From the NCBI RefSeq assembly GCF_963526985.1, contig NZ_CAURPW010000024.1:1-11759 (forward strand): DNA of 11,759 bases. Reading direction: 5' to 3'. Shown one piece after another: positions 1 through 5,410 of this stretch. A program made the translations under genes and the position numbers. How positions within the stretch are numbered: position 1 is the first letter of the stretch; the number at the start of each line of letters is the position of its first letter. Under the pieces are notes generated by a model. That model was not told where the DNA came from, did not search any database, and was given only the letters and a program-made list of their open reading frames with translations. The DNA comes from an uncultured Campylobacter sp. (lineage in GTDB: Bacteria > Campylobacterota > Campylobacteria > Campylobacterales > Campylobacteraceae).

Positions 1-1324
1 AAATCTTCCCGCCGAACATCTCATACATCGCCTTCTCCTCGCCCCAAAGCTCGCGGTGCTTTTTGATGCAGGATTTTATCGCACTCACGAGATATAGCAC
101 GTCTTGCTCGGTGTGCGTGTAGTGCAGGCTCACGCGCACGAAGCCGGGCTTGCTCTCGGGCATGCGCCCCTCCTTGATACCCAGCAGATCGTGAGCGTAC
201 GGCCCCGCGCACATCACGCCCGCGCGCGTCTGGATACCGAAGTCGTTGCTAAGGCTCGCGGCGAAATCATACGCCGAGACGCCGCGCACGTTAAAGGAAA
301 TTATCGGCAGCCGCGGCGCGCCCTTTGGAGTGTAGTTTATGACCTCGTCTATGCCTGCTAGCTCGCTCTCAAAAAGCCGCGCTAGTTCGTCCTCGGCGCC
401 TTTTATTCTCTCAAAACCCACCTCGTTTCGCAGCGCATAGGCCAAATTTGCCCGCATGAGCCCGATAATAGGCGGCGTACCACCCTCCTCTAGCTGCTCG
501 TGGTTTTTCAAAAACACATGCCCTTCGCGGCTAGCGTAGGCGACCGTCCCGCCTGCGGCAAAGGTCGGCACATCGCTGTTAAGCAGCTCCTTTTTGATCG
601 CCAAAAGCCCGCAGCTTGCAGGCCCTCCGAGCAACTTATGCGGCGAGAGGAAAATCGCGTCGAAATAGTCGCAGTCTAAATTTGCGTGCGAGCTCAGCGC
701 CGCGCAGTCAAAGGCTACGATACCGCCTGCGGCTCTGATTAGCTCGCTGATTTTTTTATAGTCGCTAATGACGCCCGTGACGTTTGAGGCGGCGCTAAAC
801 GAGCCGATGATACGGCGTCCGGCGTTTAGTTTCAGTATGCGCTCAAGCGCTAGCAGATCGATCTCGCCTGATTCACTAAGCGGCACGCGCAGGTAGTCGC
901 AAAGCCCCTCGCGGAAGCTAAGCTCGTTTGAGTGGTGTTCGTATGGCGAAACGAGCACGAGCGGAAGCTGCGCGGCGCGTAAATTTGCCTCGCCGATCGC
1001 GCTTCTGGTCGCAGGCGGCAGGTAGATGCCTAGCAGCTCCTGAAATTTCTTGATCGCAGCCGTCGCGCCCTGTCCGCAGGCGATGAGACAAAACCGCTCG
1101 TCAAGCCCTAGCAGCTTTTTTAGGCTCTCGCGCGCGCCCTCGTAGCGCCGCTGCGTGATGATGGCGCTTGAGCTACTGTCGGAGTGGGTGTTGGCGTAGG
1201 TTTTTAAAATTTCGCCTATCTCGCGCTCTACGGGCTCGTAGGCAAGCCCCGAAGCAGTGTAATCAAAATAGTGCACGCCCGGTTTTAGGATGATATTTTT
1301 TCTTATTTCGTCTAAATTTAGCAT
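1..1324 (-). CDS. Class V aminotransferase (cysteine desulfurase-like), 3' end outside window
   Basis: A PLP-dependent fold-type I enzyme of the aminotransferase class V family, which includes the SufS/IscS/CsdA cysteine desulfurases. I read 441 codons without a stop from the ATG at 1324 to the window edge. The fold signature is visible: FDYTASGLA near residue 20, NTHSDSSSSA near 45 (the usual helix after the substrate loop), CGQGATAAI (cofactor phosphate region), FDCAALSSH with the pyridine-binding Asp206, and SPHKLLGGP with Lys230 as the probable Schiff-base lysine. RAGVMCAGPYAHDLLG and GFVRVSLHYTHT are typical of the C-terminal domain. The family is clear, the substrate is not: the active-site cysteine loop of a true desulfurase could be the RAGVMCAGPY segment, but that is inference. 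A TATAAT box lies 28 nt upstream and a probable terminator separates it from the fdhD group, so it looks like its own transcription unit. The end of the gene is beyond position 1. Confidence 0.88.
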   Translation of the reverse strand, partial: MLNLDEIRKNIILKPGVHYFDYTASGLAYEPVEREIGEILKTYANTHSDSSSSAIITQRRYEGARESLKKLLGLDERFCLIACGQGATAAIKKFQELLGIYLPPATRSAIGEANLRAAQLPLVLVSPYEHHSNELSFREGLCDYLRVPLSESGEIDLLALERILKLNAGRRIIGSFSAASNVTGVISDYKKISELIRAAGGIVAFDCAALSSHANLDCDYFDAIFLSPHKLLGGPASCGLLAIKKELLNSDVPTFAAGGTVAYASREGHVFLKNHEQLEEGGTPPIIGLMRANLAYALRNEVGFERIKGAEDELARLFESELAGIDEVINYTPKGAPRLPIISFNVRGVSAYDFAASLSNDFGIQTRAGVMCAGPYAHDLLGIKEGRMPESKPGFVRVSLHYTHTEQDVLYLVSAIKSCIKKHRELWGEEKAMYEMFGGKI

Positions 1325-1351
1325 TTTTTACTCTTTAAATTTGGTACGGTA

Positions 1352-1357
1352 ATTATA
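1352..1357 (-). promoter_or_regulatory. -10 box for the class V aminotransferase
   Basis: Reading the minus strand, a perfect TATAAT sits about 28 nt before the ATG at 1324, in the context TTTACTATAATTACC. No convincing -35 hexamer is seen, as is common for Campylobacter housekeeping promoters. The only ribosome-binding-like sequence before the start is a weak AAAGAG. Confidence 0.55.
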
Positions 1358-1412
1358 GTAAATTTTCGCAAATTTGGGGCTTTTGCGGTGGAAATGATTT
1401 AGTAAATTTGGA

Positions 1413-1460
1413 GGTTAAATTTGAGCAAGTTAAATTTACCACAAGGCGGCAAATTTAACC
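1413..1460. repeat. Perfect 11-bp inverted repeat in the gap upstream of the aminotransferase
   Basis: GGTTAAATTTG (1413-1423) and CAAATTTAACC (1450-1460) are perfect inverted copies separated by 26 nt. A second, nested pair GTAAATTT (1402-1409) and AAATTTAC (1432-1439) interleaves with it. The arms are built from the AAATTT word that is very frequent in this genome, so part of the symmetry may be compositional. It could equally be a cruciform or an operator above the aminotransferase promoter. Confidence 0.45.
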
Positions 1461-1476
1461 AGGTAAAGCAAAGAGA

Positions 1477-1497
1477 CGCGAGCCACAGAGGCTCACG
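1477..1497 (-). terminator. Probable terminator after the fdhD-modE-small ORF group
   Basis: A GAGCC/GGCTC stem (1480-1484 with 1490-1494) around a 5-nt loop is extended by a CG/CG pair beyond one mismatch. It starts 10 nt past the stop codon of the 62-residue ORF. On the minus strand it is followed by TCTCTTTGCTTT, a broken T-tract, so termination may be only moderate. Confidence 0.5.
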
Positions 1498-1506
1498 ACC
1501 ATTTTA

Positions 1507-1695
1507 TTATTTATTTATAAAATTTTTCTCTAGCCACTCGATAGCTTTTGCTTCGGTTTCGAAGCGTCCGCTTTTAGCGACTTGATTTTGCCCCTCGTAG
1601 AAGCGGATCCTGATACCGTCTTGGACGCTATCTACCTTTACTCTGGTGATCTTATCTTTGTTTAGATAGACCCTATCGTTTAGTTTTACGTACAT
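1507..1695 (-). CDS. Small conserved-looking hypothetical protein (62 aa)
   Basis: I do not recognise this protein. The start ATG at 1695 is preceded by a good Shine-Dalgarno sequence (AAGGGAG, 5 nt upstream), and the gene follows the modE stop by 27 nt in the same direction, so it is probably translated and part of the fdhD-modE operon. The sequence alternates charged and hydrophobic residues in a way that suggests mainly beta-strands at first (MYVKLNDRVYLNKDKITRVK, then GIRIRFYEG) followed by an amphipathic C-terminal helix (EAKAIEWLEKNF). It has no signal peptide, no membrane segment and no cysteine. The overall pattern resembles a small single-domain cytosolic protein. Its position next to a Mo-cofactor gene and a Mo-type regulator is the only hint of function. 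Confidence 0.75.
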   Translation of the reverse strand: MYVKLNDRVYLNKDKITRVKVDSVQDGIRIRFYEGQNQVAKSGRFETEAKAIEWLEKNFINK

Positions 1696-1722
1696 TTTTT
1701 CTCCCTTAAATTTGATGTGGTT

Positions 1723-2478
1723 TTATTTCTTTTTATCGTTTGTCTCGTCTTTTTTCTCGCTGTCTTTTTTCAAAAACAACTCCTTAAAGCGCTTATCCGC
1801 AAAATCCTCGATGTCGTTTTGAAGCTGTCTATAGGCGTTTATGAGCTCATGCGCGCGCTCGTTTAGCGTCGTGCCTGCGTTTTCTCCGCCGCCCTGCCTA
1901 GTCGTAAAAAGCTCCTCTTTTAGATTTTTTTGCAAAATTTGCAGATGAGTCCAGCATTTTTTATAGTTCATGCCTAGGATTTCGGCGGCCTTTGAGATCG
2001 AGCCGACCTCAGCGATGACGTCTAGGACTTCGGTTTTACCCTTGCCGAAGATAAGCTCGCCCTCATCGTTTTCTATCCAAGTTTTGGTTTTTACTCTCAT
2101 CTTTTTTCCTTTCTTCTCCTTAAAACACCCTAACTGGCAGTATTTTACGTCGATTTTATAGTCTTTTAGCGTCGAGCGGATCGTCTTTAATCCCACGCCT
2201 GCAGCCGCGTCTCTAGCGTCTTTGCACAGTATCCTGTTCTTTTCATCGGTCATCTGCTTTAGCTGCGTCATAACGGTGTATTTGCCCCGTCCGTTTTCCA
2301 GCCCGCCAAACTGCCCTAGCTCGCAGTTGTCGATCTTTACGCCCATTTTTTCGGCCTCGTCGCTAACCAGCCCGACCTCTACGCCTAGTTTTGCGGCGAT
2401 CTTAAACGCCGCGCCGCAGTCTAGCCTGCCCTTTGGATTTAGCAGTTTGGTTATCAGTTCGCGGATTTGCTCACTCAT
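1723..2478 (-). CDS. modE: ModE-like transcriptional regulator with twin N-terminal repeat
   Basis: 251 residues from the chosen ATG at 2478; an upstream in-frame ATG at 2505 would lie inside fdhD, and the 2478 start has GGAGAG just upstream and overlaps the fdhD stop by 8 nt (ATGAGTGA), which points to translational coupling. Residues about 141-210 are a ModE/LysR-type winged helix: EVGSISKAAEILGMNYKKCW is the helix-turn-helix, TTRQGGGENAGTTL the wing, followed by a helical dimerisation segment. The familiar ModE C-terminal molybdate-binding (MOP) domains are absent; the chain ends in a lysine-rich tail. Instead the N-terminus holds two diverged copies of a roughly 40-residue unit, residues 18-59 and 82-119, each with an early Cys (21, 85) and ending in C-x-L-G-x-F (52-57, 114-119). 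Campylobacter jejuni is known to carry a ModE-like protein beside fdhD that controls molybdate and tungstate transport; a similar role here is inference. Confidence 0.85.
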   Translation of the reverse strand: MSEQIRELITKLLNPKGRLDCGAAFKIAAKLGVEVGLVSDEAEKMGVKIDNCELGQFGGLENGRGKYTVMTQLKQMTDEKNRILCKDARDAAAGVGLKTIRSTLKDYKIDVKYCQLGCFKEKKGKKMRVKTKTWIENDEGELIFGKGKTEVLDVIAEVGSISKAAEILGMNYKKCWTHLQILQKNLKEELFTTRQGGGENAGTTLNERAHELINAYRQLQNDIEDFADKRFKELFLKKDSEKKDETNDKKK

Positions 2479-3253
2479 AGATTCTCTCCGCGCCGCTATA
2501 TACATTTATGTTTTCGCCGCGCGCAAAGCCGCACAGCGTGAGGTTAAATTTACGCGCTATCACGACGCCAAGGCTGGTCGGAGCCGTGCGCGAGACGAGC
2601 ACTGGGATGCCGTGCATGACGGCTTTTGCCACCATCTCAGAGCTCAACCTCCCGCTCACCATCAAAAATGAATTTTGCAGCTGCACTTCTGCTAGTACCG
2701 CCTTGCCGACGGCTTTGTCTATGGTGTTGTGCTGAGCAATATCCTCGCCGATGTAAAACTGCTCGCCGCTAACAAAAAGCTTAGCCGTGTGCACGCAGCC
2801 AGTCATCTCGTAAAGCTCGCACTGCGTGTAAAACTGCCCCATCTGGCGCAAAATTTCGTCTTTGTGAAATTTAACCTCGCCCTTTACCGAGCGCGCCGCC
2901 ATAGCCTCGGGGTCAATGTTTGCCGTCGAGCTACGTCCGCAGCCGCTGATTATCACCTTTTCCTCGTCAAACTGCTCGAGGCGTTTTTCGTTGATTTTGG
3001 CCTTTACCAGCACGCTTAAAGCGTCCTCTGAGAGCTCGATACTCTCGATATCCTCGGGGCTCGCGATCAAATTTTCGCTGATTAAGTAGCCTGCTGCTAG
3101 CGCCTCCTGATCGGTCGGAGTGGCCATCACTGCGCCGAAACGCTTGCCGTTTATGTAGATCTCAAGCTTGATCTCGCGCACCAAAATATCGTCCACGGCG
3201 CTTTTTTGCGCGCCTTTAAATTTGATGATTTGCGTCGTAAAAATAGGTTGCAT
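2471..3253 (-). CDS. fdhD: FdhD, sulfurtransferase/chaperone for formate dehydrogenase
   Basis: 260 residues, normal length for FdhD. In the studied family member FdhD passes sulfur from the cysteine desulfurase IscS to the molybdenum cofactor and is needed for active formate dehydrogenase; it acts in the cytoplasm. Family signatures in order: a PTDQEALAAGYLISENLI segment near residues 46-63, SGCGRSS near 103-109 (the site of the usual C-x-x-C loop), TGCVHTAKLF near 150-160, VSGRLSSEMVAKA, and near the C-terminus RTAPTSLGVVIA and LCGFARG. Only the first cysteine of the C-x-x-C loop is present (Cys105; the second position is Ser108). The start ATG has AAGGA 6 nt upstream. It is the first gene of a minus-strand group with modE and a 62-residue ORF. 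No formate dehydrogenase structural gene is in the window. Confidence 0.95.
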   Translation of the reverse strand: MQPIFTTQIIKFKGAQKSAVDDILVREIKLEIYINGKRFGAVMATPTDQEALAAGYLISENLIASPEDIESIELSEDALSVLVKAKINEKRLEQFDEEKVIISGCGRSSTANIDPEAMAARSVKGEVKFHKDEILRQMGQFYTQCELYEMTGCVHTAKLFVSGEQFYIGEDIAQHNTIDKAVGKAVLAEVQLQNSFLMVSGRLSSEMVAKAVMHGIPVLVSRTAPTSLGVVIARKFNLTLCGFARGENINVYSGAERIYE

Positions 3254-3275
3254 GATTTTCCTTAATTTTTGCGAA

Positions 3276-3281
3276 ATGATA
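3276..3281 (-). promoter_or_regulatory. Possible -10 box for fdhD
   Basis: Minus-strand TATCAT lies 22 nt before the fdhD ATG, in the context CAAGCTATCATTTCG, followed by the Shine-Dalgarno AAGGA. The spacing fits a short 5' leader. No -35 box is obvious. Confidence 0.35.
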
Positions 3282-3321
3282 GCTTGAAAATCTAAATTTA
3301 AGATTTGATTGTAGTGAATTA

Positions 3322-3338
3322 TTGCTTAAATCAAGCAA
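3322..3338. repeat. 17-bp palindrome upstream of fdhD
   Basis: TTGCTT-AAATC-AAGCAA is a perfect 6-bp inverted repeat about 40-57 nt upstream of the proposed fdhD -10 box. That position suits an operator for a dimeric regulator. There is no T-tract on either side, so a terminator is less likely. Confidence 0.35.
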
Positions 3339-3387
3339 AAACTTAAACGCTTTTTAGCGCGTTTTTATCGGTATTTGATGATGATTT

Positions 3388-3420
3388 ATATATGCGAATT
3401 TAGCATATATCTTAAGATAT
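3388..3420. repeat. Overlapping palindromes
   Basis: ATATATGC (3388-3395) and GCATATAT (3403-3410) are perfect inverted copies around GAATTTA. The right arm runs into a second, perfect 14-bp palindrome ATATCTTAAGATAT (3407-3420). Together they give 33 bp of near-continuous dyad symmetry with no gene reading through. Confidence 0.5.
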
Positions 3421-3537
3421 TTTTTGACTACGATTTTATCATTATTTATCATTCGTATAAGAAATAAAAAATAGTATAAGGCTAGAATTAGATCGAATAT
3501 AACTTGCTGTATATGTAGGTTAAATGTTGAAAAATTA

Positions 3538-4345
3538 TAGGCTCAACAGAACTTAATGCAAACATAAGGAGCATTAAGTTGCGATGAGTTCGATGAAAAA
3601 CAAATATATAATTCGTTCCCGAATTTCAGAAAAGAAATTTAGAGAAATTCTAAAGTACTTCACAGAAGATATAGAAGCATCAAAGATGTCAAATTTAACT
3701 AAAATTTCAGAAGCAACCCTATGTAAAATCTTTAGAGAAATAAGAATTATTATGTCTAAAGAGTGTGAGAAGATATCTAAGTTTTCAGGTGAAATTTCCA
3801 GCTCGCAAGCTCGCCTAGAAGCTTTGCTTTGAAATAGACGAAAGCTATTTTGGATCTAAAAAGAGTAGGATGTCTTGTGCTTGCACTCTCTTTGAGAAAA
3901 GAGGTAGAGGCGCAGCAAACAAAACTCCAGTATTTGGAATGCTTAAAAGAGACGGTAGGGTTTATACTCAAATAGTTAAAAACTGCTCTGCAAATGAACT
4001 GATACCGATATTACCCAAATTTAGCGAACTTGATAGCTCTACTATCTATTCTGATTGTTGGAAGGCTTATGATGGATTAGTGGATTACGGAGCTAAAGAG
4101 CACTACAGGGTAAAACACTCTAAAAATGAATTCGCTAACGGTAAAAATCATATCAATGGTATAGAAAACTTTTGGGGATATGCTAAACATAGACTAGCTA
4201 AATTTAAAGACATCAAGAAAGAGAATTTTTTGCTTCATCTAAAGGAATGTGAATTTAGATATAATACTAAAGCTACACAGAAAAGTCTATATCAGAAACT
4301 GTTGAAACTGATAAGAGAAAATCCGCTTAAGTTTAATTGAGCCTA
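3538..4345 (+). mobile_element. IS1595-family insertion sequence (about 808 bp)
   Basis: The element is defined by imperfect terminal inverted repeats: left end TAGGCTCAACAGAACTTAA (3538-3556), right end the complement of TAGGCTCAATTAAACTTAA (4327-4345), matching at 16 of 19 positions. It contains one transposase with the ISXO2-like DDE domain typical of the IS1595 family. The transposase stop codon lies inside the right inverted repeat, a compact arrangement. I see no convincing 8-bp target duplication: the flanks are AAAAATTA and AGTTTTTT, or AAATTATA and TAAGTTTT if the repeat begins at GGCTC. The insertion may therefore be old, or the flanks may have rearranged. The element lies between fdhD and the regulator and does not interrupt either of them. 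Confidence 0.85.
3584..4340 (+). pseudogene. IS1595-type transposase, frame broken after codon 82 at CTT-TGA
   Basis: The first part (3584-3832) carries the N-terminal helix-turn-helix region, from RSRISEKKFREILKYFTED to SEATLCKIFREIRIIM. The second part, in the next frame and open from about 3819 to 4340, carries the DDE nuclease: EIDESYFG (first Asp), RGRGAANKTPVFGMLKR, IYSDCWKAY (second Asp), then HINGIENFWGYAKHRLAKF and HLKECEFRYN. The frames join exactly if a +1 shift happens at CTT TGA (3827-3832): dropping one T yields ...EALL-EIDESYFG. From my memory of the family, SGE is normally followed almost at once by the EIDES strand, so about 34 nt (3797-3830) look inserted. A second in-frame extra segment, residues MSCACTLF (3870-3893), also interrupts the catalytic core. 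It is either a decayed copy or a variant that uses +1 frameshifting. Alternative starts ATG 3584 and 3593 both precede the conserved region. Confidence 0.75.
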
Positions 4346-4631
4346 AGTTTTTTATTAACATATTGTCCTATGTAGAGGTTATTTTTATTAGATTAAAGCA
4401 AATTAGAGTTTGTAGAAAAATTTACTTTTGTTTTTCTGCTGGTATTTTTGCGTAAATTTAAAAGTACTCAATACTCTTGGTTATACCTCCGCAATCCCGG
4501 TCATATCCCACTATTCTTCTATTGAAATTTAATTAAAAATGCAGTTGTGTTTCAAAAGCCATAGAAATAAAAGCGGTTTTTAGATTAGAAAGAGATTGAT
4601 AGTGTGACTTTGAAGAGAATCACGGTAAAAA
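4346..4631. other. Non-coding A/T-rich stretch between the insertion sequence and the regulator
   Basis: No gene is supported. The minus strand near 4450-4510 has a short open run ending GYDRDCGGITKSIEYF before a stop. It is closed upstream after only a few more codons, so at most it is the tail of a degraded gene. I see no clear T-tailed hairpin for the regulator ending at 4632 and no RNA gene. Confidence 0.5.
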
Positions 4632-5279
4632 TCAATAGGAATAGAGAATGTAGCCTTTAGAATGTACGTTTTTTATATCGAGATTTAAATTTCTTTTTAG
4701 CACGCCTACTAAATTTTGCATAGCTATTTTTGAACTCATTTTATCGTGATAAACGACCTCTTCTATCATTGAAAAGGTGGTTATATTATTTACGTTTTGG
4801 GCTAGGAGCAAGATCAGCTTATGCTGTAAATTTGTTAGGAAAATTTGTTCGTTATTTTTATAAATTTGCTCTTTTTCGAGATTTATCTTAATTTCTTTGT
4901 TTAGCATTAAAAAGCTTGTCTCTTGGCTAGGAGACAGCATATCGATACTATCGAGCAAAACGCTTGTTTTAATAGGCTTAAATAATATAGCAGAACTTCC
5001 GCCGTGAAAATTTTTTAAAATTTTAGAATAGACTTTTTTGTTTTTTGCTAAAAATATAAATTTTTGATTCGGCGAGATGGATGAAATATTAAAGAAATCA
5101 ATTTCTTCTTTACTCTCAAATAAAGGGTCCAGATCGATAATTACGACATCTAAATTTGTATTGCAATTAAGATAAAAATTCAAAAAGTAATCAAAATTTA
5201 TAAAATATAAATTTAAAAATTTATCTTTATGTAGCTTTATTTTTTCAATTAAATTCTTGTCATCGCAAACAACTAACAC
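4632..5279 (-). CDS. OmpR/TorR-type response regulator, divergent from torA
   Basis: About 215 residues from a GTG at 5279. Residues 1-110 are a receiver domain: acidic pair Asp6-Asp7 (VVCDDKN), probable phospho-acceptor Asp49 (VVIIDLD), and Lys101 in ILFKPI. The switch Thr/Ser position looks like Ala78 (FLAKN), which is atypical. Residues about 125-213 are an OmpR-type winged helix: EIKINLEKEQIYKNNEQIFL, then a helix with LQHKLILLL, and NVHSKGYIL for the hairpin wing. The gene is very A/T-rich even for this window. It lies head to head with torA across a 163-nt gap, as TorR/DorR regulators do, so control of torA is a fair inference. No partner histidine kinase is in the window. The start is uncertain: the GTG gives a chain beginning directly in the first beta-strand, while in-frame codons reach back to an ATT at 5315 with a well-placed AAGGA. 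Confidence 0.8.
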   Translation of the reverse strand: MLVVCDDKNLIEKIKLHKDKFLNLYFINFDYFLNFYLNCNTNLDVVIIDLDPLFESKEEIDFFNISSISPNQKFIFLAKNKKVYSKILKNFHGGSSAILFKPIKTSVLLDSIDMLSPSQETSFLMLNKEIKINLEKEQIYKNNEQIFLTNLQHKLILLLAQNVNNITTFSMIEEVVYHDKMSSKIAMQNLVGVLKRNLNLDIKNVHSKGYILYSY

Positions 5280-5376
5280 ACAGAGCTTTTGAAGCCTTTT
5301 TATTCTTGATGTAATTTAAAATCCTTATAAGTTTAATTTGATTTATTATCCAATAAATAAGCTAAATTTAATTTTA

Positions 5377-5395
5377 AAAATGAAATTAAAATGAA
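5377..5395 (+). promoter_or_regulatory. 11-bp-period direct repeat at the torA -35 position
   Basis: AAAATGAA occurs twice, at 5377-5384 and 5388-5395, one helical turn apart, 9 nt upstream of the -10 box. OmpR-family proteins bind tandem direct repeats of this period, so this is a candidate site for the divergent response regulator. The surrounding DNA is almost pure A/T, so chance similarity is possible. Confidence 0.4.
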
Positions 5396-5404
5396 TTTAT
5401 TTAA

Positions 5405-5410
5405 TATAAT
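5405..5410 (+). promoter_or_regulatory. -10 box of the torA operon, with a strong ribosome binding site
   Basis: TATAAT in the context TTTAATATAATTGCGG, giving an expected transcript start near 5417. AAGGAG at 5432-5437 follows, 5 nt before the ATG at 5443, and fixes that start codon. No -35 hexamer is recognisable, which is consistent with activator dependence. Confidence 0.65.

Larger units (their letters stand above)
3254..3537. other. Non-coding A/T-rich gap between fdhD and the insertion sequence
   Basis: No credible gene on either strand. It holds the presumed fdhD promoter, the palindrome at 3322-3338, and a hairpin AAACGC/GCGTTT (3345-3350 with 3359-3364) flanked by T-runs that could be an old terminator. 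Beyond that are a run of palindromes at 3388-3420 and a 10-bp-period direct repeat TTATCATT (3436-3443 and 3446-3453). Confidence 0.6.

Noticed and set aside
2479..2505. Upstream ATG (2505) for the ModE-like protein
   Set aside because: It lies inside fdhD, adds nine residues (MYIAARRES) with no family character, and the ATG at 2478 has the GGAGAG site and the typical overlap.
3345..3364. AAACGC/GCGTTT hairpin with T-runs as a functional terminator
   Set aside because: No gene on either strand ends next to it in this window, so its role is unclear; mentioned only in the gap description.
3777..3971. Minus-strand 64-residue ORF across the transposase frame break
   Set aside because: Antisense to conserved transposase sequence, with no ribosome binding site or recognisable family; a shadow.
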